From: Akkermansia muciniphila
GTDB lineage: Bacteria; Verrucomicrobiota; Verrucomicrobiia; Verrucomicrobiales; V1-33
Assembly: GCA_943333275.1 (NCBI GenBank)
Contig: CALQSQ010000024.1
Coordinates: 1-58,910 of the forward strand
Length of the DNA: 58,910 nt
Direction of reading: 5' to 3'
Positions 38,278-47,311 of this stretch are shown here, piece after piece. The stretch's first letter is position 1. The number at the start of each line of letters is the position of its first letter. A program made the position numbers and the translations under genes. The notes below the pieces were generated by a model. The model saw only the letters and a list, made by a program, of their open reading frames with translations, did no database searches and was not told where the DNA came from.

Positions 38278-39167
38278 GAACCGCCTCCTATCTCCCCAGT
38301 CTGGTGGGTCGGACGGAAGCCTTTTTCCTGCGGGTTGGACTGGTGGCCATCGTGCTGTGGTCCGTTTGGACGCCGTCCAAATATGACTCGGTCCCCGAAC
38401 CCGTGGGCCTTGCGTCCTGGCATGTTCCGGTGGCCTGGATCGGCCGGGAGGGAATGCATCCCTGGTTTCTGGCGGGCACGATGCTGGCGGGTTTGGTGTA
38501 TGTGTTGAGTTTGTGGAGACCCGGCTGGCTGACGCTCCTTTCCCTGCTCGGCCTGACGGTGGCGCACGTGGGGTATTGGACGCTGGCGAACAGTCAGCGC
38601 AACACCTTCCACGGCTCGCAGATGACCTCGCTGGTGCTGGTGGCGCAACTGGTCGCCTTCGGCATCATGGAAGTGCGCACACGCAGGGGCATCCCGCCCG
38701 ATCCCCGCTGGCCGGGCCTGGATTCCGTGCTGCTGTATTTCTCCCAATGCGCCATTGCCGGCGTCTATGTGGTCTGCGCGTTGACCAAGGTATTTAAATC
38801 GAAAGGGCGCTGGCTGGTGGACAGCCATTATTTTGCCAAGAGCGTGCAGAAGGTCTGGCGGCAGCTCTATTTTGACAATCCCTCCTCCGGCGATTACGCG
38901 GGGATCAGCCCCTGGGCATCGTGGATGCTGGAGCACCCGATGCTCTCCCGACTGCTCTTTGCGCCTGGATTTTTCCTGGAGTTGTTTGCCTTCGTCCTGA
39001 TTTGGAACCGGGCCTGGGCTGCAGGCTGGGGCATCGCCCTCATCCTCCTGCACTTCGGCATCAGTGTGATCATGCAGCTGGAATTTCCTGAATTCCAAAT
39101 GATCGTCCTCGTCTTCTGCGTCAACGTTCCCTACTGGCTGCTGCGCCTGCGCAAACGAGCCGTCTAG
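38274..39167 (+). CDS. HTTM-like polytopic membrane protein
   Basis: A 297-residue protein with about six to seven membrane segments. Features that suggest the HTTM/vitamin K-dependent gamma-carboxylase-like family are YFSQCAIAGVYVVCALTKVFKSKGRWLVDSHY-type residues around 160-190 and the late segment LLHFGISVIMQLEFPEFQMI. The extracytoplasmic carboxylase-related domain is missing, so enzymatic activity is not implied. Start codon overlaps the previous stop. The function of such two-gene units is unknown; a transport or lipid-modifying role is only a guess. Confidence 0.6.
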   Translation: MRTASYLPSLVGRTEAFFLRVGLVAIVLWSVWTPSKYDSVPEPVGLASWHVPVAWIGREGMHPWFLAGTMLAGLVYVLSLWRPGWLTLLSLLGLTVAHVGYWTLANSQRNTFHGSQMTSLVLVAQLVAFGIMEVRTRRGIPPDPRWPGLDSVLLYFSQCAIAGVYVVCALTKVFKSKGRWLVDSHYFAKSVQKVWRQLYFDNPSSGDYAGISPWASWMLEHPMLSRLLFAPGFFLELFAFVLIWNRAWAAGWGIALILLHFGISVIMQLEFPEFQMIVLVFCVNVPYWLLRLRKRAV

Positions 39168-39170
39168 CCC

Positions 39171-39812
39171 TCACTTGCCGGCAATGTAATCCGCCATCGT
39201 CCGCAGAATGATGGCGATGGAGCAGGCTCCGGCATCCGGGTGCCCCAGCGTGGCTTCACCGAGCGTTTTGGCGCGGCCGAGCGTGGCGATCATTTCCTTG
39301 GAGGCTTCGCGCCCGCCCTCCGCCGCAGTGGCGATGATTTCAGCGGCGTCGGCCAGGGAATGAATGGCAGCTGTTTGCGCTGCGGCGGCGGCGGGATGCA
39401 GGGCATCGACCATCGTTTTGTCGCCGGGCTGGGCCTTGCCGCGGGTCATGATGGCATCGCAGGCGCCTTGGAGAAAGGCGGCGAAGCTGGTGGCATCGAG
39501 GGTTTCAATGCCGGGAACCGCCTTGGCACCTCCGAGATAGAAGCTGCCGAAGATCACCCCGCTGGCTCCACCCATGCTGCTCATCATGGCCATGCCGGCT
39601 GTTTGGAAAATTTTATCAATCGGGGTTGCCCCATCCAGGGCCGCAAGTTTCTCCTTAACCGCAAGCATGCCACGTTTCATGCCGATACCATGGTCCCCAT
39701 CTCCCAGATTGCGGTCGGCCTCACTGAGGTAATCTTCGGCGGCGATGATCGCATCGGCCACGCGCAGGACCATTTCACGAACTTGAGGGGCGGTAAGGGA
39801 GGATTGAGACAT
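39171..39812 (-). CDS. dhaL: Dihydroxyacetone kinase subunit DhaL
   Basis: A 213-residue nucleotide-binding subunit. The Mg-ADP site has three aspartates in NLGDGDHG context (Asp 33, 38, 40), and the later motifs MSSMGGASGVIFGSF and GDKTMVDALHP are normal. It transfers phosphate to dihydroxyacetone bound to DhaK. It lies 25 bp after dhaK on the same strand. No DhaM phosphotransfer protein is present, so the source of phosphate is not clear from the locus. Confidence 0.9.
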   Translation of the reverse strand: MSQSSLTAPQVREMVLRVADAIIAAEDYLSEADRNLGDGDHGIGMKRGMLAVKEKLAALDGATPIDKIFQTAGMAMMSSMGGASGVIFGSFYLGGAKAVPGIETLDATSFAAFLQGACDAIMTRGKAQPGDKTMVDALHPAAAAAQTAAIHSLADAAEIIATAAEGGREASKEMIATLGRAKTLGEATLGHPDAGACSIAIILRTMADYIAGK

Positions 39813-39837
39813 GATGGTTGGGAATGGCGAACAGGGG

Positions 39838-40842
39838 TTACATTTTGGTGTAGCAAACGGACGAGCAGGGCATGTCCCACAGTTCCTTCAACTCGGCGTC
39901 GAGCTTGGTGAGGGAGATGGACATGCCGGCCATTTCCTGGCAGGTGACATACGGGCCGACGAGGGTGTCATGGACTTTGATGCCACGTTCGTTGAGCAGG
40001 GCCTTGACCTTGCGCAGGACGATGAGCAATTCCATCATCGTGGTGGAGCCGAGGCTGTTCACCAGGAGGACGACTTCATCGCCTGATTTAAATTCCAAGT
40101 CATCTCCGAAAATGATGTCGAGCAGTTTGGGGGCAAGCTCGTCCGCCGTTTGATGAGGTATAAGCGCCACGCCTTTTTCCCCATGAATGCCCATGCCGAG
40201 TCCAATGACATCGTCGGGAAGTTCGAAGGTGGGCTTGCCGGTCGCAGGAATGGAGCCGGGGGCCGACGAAACACCCACACTCCGGGTGTTGTCACGCGCC
40301 TTGGTGGTGATGCGCACCAACTCGCCCAGATTGGCAGCTTTGGTAGAGGCGGCCCCGGCCAGTTTCACAATCGGAACCAATCCCGCGATGCCACGGCGAT
40401 TGTGCTTTTTGTCAGGCGGGGCGCTGGGGACATCATCCCAGATCAGGACCGTCTCCACTTCAATCCCCATATCCCGGGCAAACTCCGCCCCAAGATCAAA
40501 ATTCAACACATCCCCGGCGTAATTCCCATACAGAAACAGAACCCCATTTCCCTGATTCACCGCCTGGGCTCCCTCCAAAACAATATCCGGCGGCGGGGCC
40601 GCGAAAATATCGCCACAGGCGGCGCCGTCCGCGAGGTTTCTTCCCACGAGTCCATGGTAAATGGGCTCATGACCGGATCCACCGCCCACCAGCAGACCCA
40701 CTTTGCCGGCCGGCAGGTTGTTCATGACAATGCTGCCGCGACCCTCGAGGCGGGCTGCACCGTTGTAAGCTTCCACGAGGCCTTCGAGCAATTCAGCCGC
40801 GCAGGCGTTTGGGTCGTTGATGATCTTTTTAAGCAGGGGCAT
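39838..40842 (-). CDS. dhaK: Dihydroxyacetone kinase subunit DhaK
   Basis: A protein of about 334 residues that binds dihydroxyacetone covalently. His 220 in GMGIHGEKG is the expected hemiaminal histidine; VGGGSGHEP (52-60) and YGNYAGDVLNF are conserved. ATG at 40842 (MPLLKKIINDPN) gives the normal N-terminus; an upstream extension to 40923 has no family features. Related kinases act on other three- or four-carbon ketoses, so the natural substrate is not certain. Confidence 0.92.
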   Translation of the reverse strand: MPLLKKIINDPNACAAELLEGLVEAYNGAARLEGRGSIVMNNLPAGKVGLLVGGGSGHEPIYHGLVGRNLADGAACGDIFAAPPPDIVLEGAQAVNQGNGVLFLYGNYAGDVLNFDLGAEFARDMGIEVETVLIWDDVPSAPPDKKHNRRGIAGLVPIVKLAGAASTKAANLGELVRITTKARDNTRSVGVSSAPGSIPATGKPTFELPDDVIGLGMGIHGEKGVALIPHQTADELAPKLLDIIFGDDLEFKSGDEVVLLVNSLGSTTMMELLIVLRKVKALLNERGIKVHDTLVGPYVTCQEMAGMSISLTKLDAELKELWDMPCSSVCYTKM

Positions 40843-41058
40843 GGAACGGATTGGATGATTGTAAATGGCTGTCTGGGCAGCGTGGGAGCGTTGGCTGTTC
40901 CTGCTGGTTTTGTCAATCATCATTCCTCGCCTGCCTGATTCGATTTCACCTCTCCCCCTCTGCCGGTCATCCTCTATTTCGCATAACTCGCCGCCCTTTT
41001 CCTACTCAAGGCTCGGAGGGAAAAAGATGTTAGCTTTCCCAGTTGCGGAGTCTGATAT

Positions 41059-41382
41059 TTGTTGTATTTATCATTATTGAAAATCCGCTATCATTATTTT
41101 GACGCTTCCGGCATCTTGCGCGGGCCGCTCTGGCTCTCGCAAATGCGGAAGTTGTTTGCCGTGGGCCGGATCAGCAATCGCACCCAGGTCTGCGCGGAGG
41201 GCGAAAATAGCTGGGAAAATCTGGAAAATTTCCCCGAAATCATATCAGCGGATCAGGATTTGTCCGACACCCTGCAGACCACCTGCCCCTCCCCCTCGGC
41301 GGGCTACGAGCGCCGCCTTTGGGGATGGCTCGCGCTCTTGCTGACGTTGTATGTCGTGTATGCAGTTATCCACTTCCGCTGA
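41059..41382 (+). CDS. GYF_2 domain membrane protein
   Basis: A 107-residue protein. Residues about 10-62 (YHYFDASGILRGPLWLSQM, LFAVGRISNRTQV) match the GYF_2/DUF4339 fold common in PVC bacteria; a single membrane segment follows at about 87-104 (LWGWLALLLTLYVVYAVIHF). The start is uncertain: only TTG codons are available (41059, 41062, 41077), in an AT-rich leader. A GYF_2 domain usually binds proline-rich partners, so a scaffold or receptor role at the membrane is possible. Not obviously co-transcribed with neighbours. Confidence 0.6.
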   Translation: MLYLSLLKIRYHYFDASGILRGPLWLSQMRKLFAVGRISNRTQVCAEGENSWENLENFPEIISADQDLSDTLQTTCPSPSAGYERRLWGWLALLLTLYVVYAVIHFR

Positions 41383-41475
41383 TCGACCTGCGGGTCCGCA
41401 GCGCTGTTGGTGAACCGCAAAGTTTCGTTGCCACGTCTTGACAACAGGCGGGTTTCCCCCACTCATTGCGGACCT

Positions 41476-42243
41476 ATGAATTACGATTTTACATTCTCCC
41501 TGCAAGGCCATGTCGCACTGGTAACCGGCAGTTCCCGCGGACTCGGCAGGGCCATCGCCCTGGCCTTCGGCAAACGCGGTGCCAAGGTCGCCTTCAATTA
41601 TAAAAATGACGAGGCTTCGGCGCAGGCGACCTTCGATGAATTCACCCGCGCCGGTGGCGAGGGCATGATCATCCGCGCGGACGCCAGCGATGCCGGGGAA
41701 ATCTCCCGCATGGTCGCGGAAGTGAAGGCTAAGCTGGGCCCCATCGATATCCTGGTCCCCAACGCCACTCCCGCGCAACCGCTGAAGCCGCTGGAGGAAT
41801 ACGACTGGTCCTTTTTCCAACAGATGCTCGATTTTTTCGTCAAGAGCCCCTTCCTGCTCTCCCAGGCCATCGTGCCCGGAATGAAGAAAAAAGGCTGGGG
41901 ACGCATCATCAATATCGGCAGCGAGGTCTTTCAGAAATCGGTTCCCAACTTCGCCCCCTACGTCAGCGCCAAAGGTGGTCAGCTGGGACAGACGCGATCA
42001 CTGGCGTCGGAGCTGGCCCCCTTCGGAATCACCGCCAACATCATCGCCCCTGGATGGATCCCCACCGAGCGTCATCTGCATGATCCCCAGGAAGAGAAGG
42101 ACCGGTATTTCAAGACCATCCCCATGGGTCGCTGGGGTGTGCCCGATGATGTCGCCGCCGCCGCGGTTTATTTCGCCAGTGAGGAAGCCTCGTTTGTCTC
42201 CGGACAGACCCTGTGCGTCAACGGCGGCTCGTCGCCGTGGTGA
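41476..42243 (+). CDS. SDR family oxidoreductase (FabG-like)
   Basis: A 255-residue classical short-chain dehydrogenase: NAD(P) motif TGSSRGLG at 17-24, Asn 96 in VPNATPA, catalytic Ser 149 and YVSAK (Tyr 162, Lys 166), then PGWIPTER. All catalytic residues are present. The Arg/Lys that would mark NADPH preference is ambiguous. It may be a 3-oxoacyl-ACP reductase or a sugar/alcohol dehydrogenase. The frame extends upstream to 41407, but ATG 41476 gives the normal N-terminus. The stop is separated by one base from moaE. Confidence 0.88.
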   Translation: MNYDFTFSLQGHVALVTGSSRGLGRAIALAFGKRGAKVAFNYKNDEASAQATFDEFTRAGGEGMIIRADASDAGEISRMVAEVKAKLGPIDILVPNATPAQPLKPLEEYDWSFFQQMLDFFVKSPFLLSQAIVPGMKKKGWGRIINIGSEVFQKSVPNFAPYVSAKGGQLGQTRSLASELAPFGITANIIAPGWIPTERHLHDPQEEKDRYFKTIPMGRWGVPDDVAAAAVYFASEEASFVSGQTLCVNGGSSPW

Positions 42244-42244
42244 A

Positions 42245-42643
42245 ATGACACCCGTCGAACTGAGCATTTCCGAGTCTCCGATCATACCCGCTTCCTTTGG
42301 GTCCGGGGACTGGGGCGCCGAGTTGCGCTTCCTGGGAATCGTCCGCGGCACCGAGGCAGACGCGAAGATCGCAGGCATTCATTACTCCGCCTACCTGCCC
42401 ATGGCGCGGCAGGTGCTGGAGAAAATCGCTCTGGAGATGCAGCAAACGCACGGTCCGCATCCCCTGCAGATTCATCATCGTCTGGGTTGGGTTCCGGTGG
42501 GCGAGGCCAGTCTCATCATCACCACCGCCGGCCGCCACAGTGCTGAGACTCTGGCGCGCTTGCAGCAATACCTTCACCTCATCAAAACAGAGCTCCCCAT
42601 CTGGAAAGAATTCCGCGACCAGACACCCGAGTTTTCGCAATAA
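42245..42643 (+). CDS. moaE: Molybdopterin synthase large subunit MoaE
   Basis: A 132-residue protein that, with thiocarboxylated MoaD, converts cPMP to molybdopterin. Visible family marks are LRFLGIVRG with Arg 34, the [18 protein letters not shown] core, and active-site lysines 114 and 121 (IKTELPIWK), spaced seven residues as in E. coli MoaE. It starts one base after the SDR stop. No other moa/moe gene is in the window, so it is a detached member of the pathway. Confidence 0.87.
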   Translation: MTPVELSISESPIIPASFGSGDWGAELRFLGIVRGTEADAKIAGIHYSAYLPMARQVLEKIALEMQQTHGPHPLQIHHRLGWVPVGEASLIITTAGRHSAETLARLQQYLHLIKTELPIWKEFRDQTPEFSQ

Positions 42644-42717
42644 TCAATTTGCAATCGCGGCCCCAAGCTCAACCCTTACCTTCAACATTAGTAATCACCA
42701 ACCAACCCCATCCTTTC

Positions 42718-43317
42718 ATGCCCCACACCCTTCCTGCCCTTCCCTACGCTGAAAATGCGCTGGAGCCCACCATCGACGCGAAGACGATGAACATCCACCA
42801 TACGAAACACCACCAGGCGTATGTGACTAACCTCAACAATGCCCTCGCCGGCCATCCCGATCTCGAAGCACTGAGCATCGACGATCTCTGCAAGAAAATC
42901 GCCAGCGTCCCCGAATCCATTCGCGGCCCCGTGCGCAACAACGGCGGAGGCCATTGGAACCACAGTTTCTTCTGGACCATCATGGGTCCTGGAGCCGGCG
43001 GCGCGCCCACCGGCAAGCTGGCGGAGGCCATCAACGCCGCCTTCGGCAGTTTCGACGGAATGAAGGAGGCATTTAAAAAAGCCGCCATTGGCCGCTTCGG
43101 TTCCGGCTGGGCCTGGCTCGTCGCCAAGGATGGCAAACTCGCCATCACCTCCACGCCCAATCAGGACAATCCGCTCATGGACGACAGTGGCACCCCGCTG
43201 CTCGGCCTCGACGTCTGGGAACACGCCTATTACCTTAACTACCAGAACCGCCGCCCCGACTATGTCGACGCCTGGTGGAACGTGGTAAACTGGACCGCTG
43301 TCGCCGCACGTTTCTAA
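42718..43317 (+). CDS. sodA: Superoxide dismutase (Mn/Fe family)
   Basis: A 199-residue enzyme that dismutes superoxide. Metal ligands are His 27, His 82 (GHWNHSFFW), Asp 165 and His 169 (DVWEHAYYL). The residues TPNQDNPLM and [10 protein letters not shown] suit manganese or cambialistic forms more than strict iron enzymes. No signal peptide, so cytoplasmic. ATG at 42718 follows a C/T-rich leader; the upstream extension to 42649 is not family-like. A hairpin terminator follows. Confidence 0.94.
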   Translation: MPHTLPALPYAENALEPTIDAKTMNIHHTKHHQAYVTNLNNALAGHPDLEALSIDDLCKKIASVPESIRGPVRNNGGGHWNHSFFWTIMGPGAGGAPTGKLAEAINAAFGSFDGMKEAFKKAAIGRFGSGWAWLVAKDGKLAITSTPNQDNPLMDDSGTPLLGLDVWEHAYYLNYQNRRPDYVDAWWNVVNWTAVAARF

Positions 43318-43351
43318 ATTCACGGCTTCCCGCACCCTACTGTCCCACCCG

Positions 43352-43387
43352 AGGCGGGTCTGTCGCATGGCAGGCCCGCCTTGCTTT
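43352..43387 (+). terminator. Hairpin terminator after sodA
   Basis: AGGCGGGTCTG (43352-43362) pairs with CAGGCCCGCCT (43371-43381) over eleven positions, with one G-U pair. A short T-rich stretch follows. It lies 34 bp after the sodA stop. Confidence 0.55.
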
Positions 43388-43476
43388 ACAGCCCACGCAG
43401 CCTCAGTCACCTTTCTTTCGATTGACGGAACTCCCAGTCCATCGGAAATTGCGCTTCCAACCATCTCCCCGCTCGC

Positions 43477-45330
43477 ATGGCCTCCCCTAAAATTGAAGTA
43501 ACTTCCCGCCCCGAATGGGTTCTGGCGGACTGCCCGGCGTGCCACGGGACCATGAAACTGCGCGCATCGCTGGTCGGCAAACACGCCATGCTCTGCCCCA
43601 AGTGCAAGGCACCCATCGAAATCGAACTCACCCACGAAGCTCCCACCCCGCCACCTGCCGCCGCGCCCGCGCCATCTCACCAGCCCGAGCTACCGCTCCC
43701 GCCCGCAGAACCACCTGATACCCCCTCGAACGGAACTGTCCAACTTCCCAAACCCCGGCGCAGTGGAAAAAAAACCGGCGGCAAAGCATCGAAAAAATCC
43801 CCTTCACCAGAACTTTCAAAAACCGAAAGCCCAGACCCCGAGCCGCCTCCCGCGGAGATTGAGCCCGCCAGTCTGAATCTGGAAAATGCCCGGCCCGTCC
43901 TCCCGGAACCACGCATGGAGTCGGGTCCCGCCGTCCATTTATACACCGAACCCAGACCCTCCCCTCCCCCGGAATCCAAATCCGACACGCAGGGACGGGG
44001 CGAACTGCCCGGCGCCCGCGTTTCCCTGCCCTACACCCAGGTCAATCCCGACTCCCAGGGCGAAGGCCGGGGCCGCCCTCCCGCCGATTCGAAACTCGAT
44101 GCAGACTTCGTAAGTAAATTGCGCACCATCGACCCCCCGGAGGTCCTGATCCACAAAGTGCGCAAGCGCGTCGATCCCTCCTCCTTCCGCGTGGCCGATT
44201 GGGATACACGCGACTTCGATGAAATTCCCGAGGCCGAAATCTCTGCCGATGAATGGACCCAGCCGGGTCCGGAAGTCCTGCCGGAACAACTGCTCTCGCT
44301 CAATTTCCTCCGCATGGATGAGAAGGATCAGGAGGACAGCCGGGCCAAAGTCGCCGGGGAATCCCACGAGGGCATGGAACTGGTCAGGAAAAAACGCCGC
44401 ACCCGCAAAAAGGTCACCAGCGGCATCAAACTTTTTTTCCAGCGCATGTCCATCACCGGTCGCTGGACACTCGTCGGCATGCTCTGCCTCGTCTGCGTCA
44501 CCAGCACCTGGCTGATCATCAAAAATTTCCACAACCGGGCCATCTCCTCCGCCACCGAACCCAGTCCCATGCGCATTGAGAGCCTGGCGCTCCAGAACGC
44601 GGACAGACTGGCCCAACTCTCCATTGAGGACATGGCCAGCGCCGAAAAGGTCGTGCGCCAGTACCTCGCCGCCGATGGCTGGGAGGCCAAGGCCGCCTTC
44701 GTCCGCCGTCCCGGGGAGGTGAAGCCACTCATGCAGAAGTGGTACACCACCCACCCTTCCAAACCCCTCACCGGCGAAGCCACCAGCAACTTCCGCAAGG
44801 CCCTCGTCGGCAATACCTACCTTGTCTTCCTGGAAATGCGCCTCGGCCAGGAACTCACCTCACGCTTTTTCGCGGTCGAACACATTCCAGGCCCCAAACC
44901 GGAGGACACCGGCACCTACCTCGTCGACTGGGAAACCTCCGAGCGATACCAACCCGTTGAACTCTACGATTACCGCGCCAAGCAACCCGCAGATCCCGTC
45001 ACCTTCCGCGTCCTCGTCAAGCCGGACGCCTATTACAACTATGCCTTCGAAGACCGCGAGAAATGGCTCTGCTACCGGCTCGTTTATCCGGGTGACGAAG
45101 ATTTCGAAATCTTTGGTTACGTCCCCAGAGGCAGTGATCTGGCTGCCGATTTGGAAAAGCTTCTCTTCATTGAGGCCAACCTCATGCTCGAGGTCCAGTA
45201 TCCCCAGCCAGCCGTCTCCCGCGACCAGGTCATCATCAAAAAAATTGTCCACCCTTCCTGGTATAAGGATCGGGCGGACGTCAAACCCGTCCCCAAGCCC
45301 AGCCCTCCCCAGCCAGCAGTGGCGCAGTAA
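43477..45330 (+). CDS. Zinc-ribbon membrane protein with novel C-terminal domain (copy A)
   Basis: A 617-residue bitopic protein I cannot name. Residues 16-48 form a zinc ribbon (Cys 19, 22, 40, 43; CPACHGTMKL and CPKCKAPIEIE). Residues about 55-210 are Pro/Glu/Lys-rich and disordered. A basic stretch (KKRRTRKK) precedes one membrane segment at about 330-350, so the N-terminus is cytoplasmic. The extracytoplasmic part (about 375-600) is alpha/beta and closely resembles that of the next gene: YYNYAFEDREKWLCYRL, FGYVPRGS, MLEVQYPQP. The tandem arrangement suggests duplication and joint action. Sensing or anchoring is possible; no catalytic motif is evident. Confidence 0.82.
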   Translation: MASPKIEVTSRPEWVLADCPACHGTMKLRASLVGKHAMLCPKCKAPIEIELTHEAPTPPPAAAPAPSHQPELPLPPAEPPDTPSNGTVQLPKPRRSGKKTGGKASKKSPSPELSKTESPDPEPPPAEIEPASLNLENARPVLPEPRMESGPAVHLYTEPRPSPPPESKSDTQGRGELPGARVSLPYTQVNPDSQGEGRGRPPADSKLDADFVSKLRTIDPPEVLIHKVRKRVDPSSFRVADWDTRDFDEIPEAEISADEWTQPGPEVLPEQLLSLNFLRMDEKDQEDSRAKVAGESHEGMELVRKKRRTRKKVTSGIKLFFQRMSITGRWTLVGMLCLVCVTSTWLIIKNFHNRAISSATEPSPMRIESLALQNADRLAQLSIEDMASAEKVVRQYLAADGWEAKAAFVRRPGEVKPLMQKWYTTHPSKPLTGEATSNFRKALVGNTYLVFLEMRLGQELTSRFFAVEHIPGPKPEDTGTYLVDWETSERYQPVELYDYRAKQPADPVTFRVLVKPDAYYNYAFEDREKWLCYRLVYPGDEDFEIFGYVPRGSDLAADLEKLLFIEANLMLEVQYPQPAVSRDQVIIKKIVHPSWYKDRADVKPVPKPSPPQPAVAQ

Positions 45331-45382
45331 AGTTCCGCTTCCGATCTCCCCCCTCCGTCCGGCTTTGCTCCGCACACCCCCC

Positions 45383-46639
45383 ATGTCCAACCCTTCTGTT
45401 GAAGACGATATCCCGCTGGCACCCCGCGCCGCCAGCGCCGACGACTTTGAGCAGAACCCACTGCCGCTGGTGCACACCCGCCTGCAGGCCTCCGCCATCG
45501 ATCCCGCCCGGGTCCTGGAGCTGACCGAGGAAGAACGCGTGCGCGAAGCCGTGCGTCGCGTCATCCAGGACGGCACCAGCATCCACGACGCCGCGCACGA
45601 TCTCCACCTCTCCGCAGCCTCCATTCATGCTTGGAGAGCACGCTATTCCAGTTTCCTCGAGGAAACAGTCTTCGGTGAAACCAATCCCGACGCCGCCGCC
45701 GAGGACGCGGTGATCGACGAACCCGCCCAGCGCAAATTTCTCGAAAACTGGGAACGACTCCTCAATGCCACCCAGACCAAGACCCAGGACTTCCGCCAGG
45801 AACCGCTGGAGGTATTCCTGCAGACCAGCACTTTTACCAACTGGCTCTACGATGAGGAGGGCAAAGCCGACCGCTTCACCATCGCGGGAACCTTAGTCGT
45901 GCTCCTCGGGGTGCTCACCGTTATCATTTTCCTGACGAATGATCGAGGTCATACCCCTCGCGATCCCGATGTCAAAGTCCGCAGCCTCCCCGCGCTCGAA
46001 GCCGGCGCCATGGTCCCTCCTGATGTGCAAGCCGCTTCCGAAACCGTCCAGCGATTCCTCAAAGCCAGCAGCTACATCGACAAACTAGCCTTCATCAAGG
46101 ATCGCGAACAGGTCGGCCCGCAGCTGCGGGAATACTACCAGAGACACAGCGATGCCCCCGTCCGCGACGCCATCCTCATCCAAACCATGGAAGGTAAAAA
46201 CACCTTCAGCCTCTCCTTCGACATCCCCTCGCGCAAAGCCACCTGGTTCTTCAACTCCGTCCTGGTCGGCGATACCTATCGCATCGACTGGCCCACCTCC
46301 ACCCTCTGCCAGACGGACATCTTCGAACGCTTCATGGCGTCAAAATCCACGCAGCCCACCATCCTCCACGTTCGTATGGTCCGCGGCAACTACTACAACT
46401 ATGAGTGGAGCGACCGTCAGAAATACGCCTGCTACAACCTCACCTTCCCCGGCCTCCAGCAAACCCTCTATGGCTACGTCCCCAGAGACTCCCCAGTCGG
46501 CATCGAGCTCCAGCTTCTCACCGCCCTGGAACCCACCCACGCCGCCATTTTGGAAGTGAAATACCCCTCCCCCGCCCCGGAGGACCGGCAGGTGGAAATC
46601 CTCCGTATCATCTCCAAGGAATGGCTCCCGGAGCCCTGA
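45383..46639 (+). CDS. Helix-turn-helix membrane protein with the same novel C-terminal domain (copy B)
   Basis: A 418-residue bitopic protein. Residues about 50-90 (VREAVRRVIQDGTSIHDAA, LHLSAASIHAWRARY) form a helix-turn-helix of the transposase/Psq type, here as a probable DNA-binding domain. A membrane segment lies at about 166-185 (IAGTLVVLLGVLTVIIFL). The C-terminal part (about 205-415) is homologous to copy A: YRIDWPTS, YYNYEWSDRQKYACYNL, YGYVPRDS, ILEVKYPSP. ATG at 45383 follows CACACCCCCC, 52 bp after copy A. The layout is that of a membrane-tethered transcription regulator, but this is inference. Confidence 0.82.
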   Translation: MSNPSVEDDIPLAPRAASADDFEQNPLPLVHTRLQASAIDPARVLELTEEERVREAVRRVIQDGTSIHDAAHDLHLSAASIHAWRARYSSFLEETVFGETNPDAAAEDAVIDEPAQRKFLENWERLLNATQTKTQDFRQEPLEVFLQTSTFTNWLYDEEGKADRFTIAGTLVVLLGVLTVIIFLTNDRGHTPRDPDVKVRSLPALEAGAMVPPDVQAASETVQRFLKASSYIDKLAFIKDREQVGPQLREYYQRHSDAPVRDAILIQTMEGKNTFSLSFDIPSRKATWFFNSVLVGDTYRIDWPTSTLCQTDIFERFMASKSTQPTILHVRMVRGNYYNYEWSDRQKYACYNLTFPGLQQTLYGYVPRDSPVGIELQLLTALEPTHAAILEVKYPSPAPEDRQVEILRIISKEWLPEP

Positions 46640-46735
46640 TCACAGCCACCGAAAATGCGCCGCCCACCATTCCCCACCAAGAACCAATTTGCAAACCCCC
46701 GCCATCTCCGCTTACTTCTCATCTCGAAGAGACAC

Positions 46736-46809
<74 letters not shown>

Positions 46810-46895
46810 ACTCCTCCGTTCGGCCAGCAGTATAGGAAAGATGGATTTTTGAGCAGCCAATAGAAAATGACCGAAATGCACCAGGATGCAGGAAA

Positions 46896-46936
46896 AGGTG
46901 CTTAAATGAACCAAAATAAGCACCAAATAAGCACCT
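46896..46936. repeat. Inverted and direct repeat downstream of the tRNA
   Basis: AGGTGCTTA (46896-46904) is the reverse complement of TAAGCACCT (46928-46936). TAAGCACC also occurs at 46917-46924 as a direct repeat 11 bp before. Such half-sites next to a tRNA resemble arm-type binding sites of an old integration event, but no integrase gene is present. Confidence 0.35.
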
Positions 46937-46968
46937 GATCCAAAGCCATTTTCCACCCTCAGTCCAAC

Positions 46969-47311
46969 ATGCAGCTACAATCCTCAACAGCCCTCCTTAT
47001 GATTTCGCTGGGCTTCGCGCCCACCGCGTTCCCCACCGGCGGACCTGAGAGCGCATTCACCGTCCTAAATGCCGACAGTTGGGCCTCGACACTCGTCGCC
47101 AACGAATACATTGCCGCCCGGTCCATTCCCCCGTCAACGTCGTCTATCTCCACGACCTGCCTTCCTTCGAGGAGATCAAGGTGGACCAGTTTCGCGACCT
47201 CATCCTCAAGCCAATTTTGAAAACTGCGGAGGAACGAGGCATCGCCCCGCAAATCGACTACATCCTCTACAGCGCGGACTTTCCGACCGCGATCGACATC
47301 ACCTCGCTATC
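46969..47311 (+). pseudogene. Frameshifted, truncated gene resembling TIGR03790-like proteins
   Basis: The first frame reads a signal peptide, then PESAFTVLNADSWASTLVAN, EYIAARSIPP and loses sense. The next frame continues at once with VNVVYLHDLPSFEEIKVDQF and then IDYILYSADFPTAID. Losing one base at about 47135 (CCGTC|AAC) explains the break. The sense stops near 47311, far short of a complete protein, and is followed by AT-rich filler. The pattern of secreted PVC proteins of the TIGR03790 type fits, but only about 110 residues remain. Either a real relic or, for the frameshift alone, a sequencing error; the truncation is independent of that. Confidence 0.65.
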
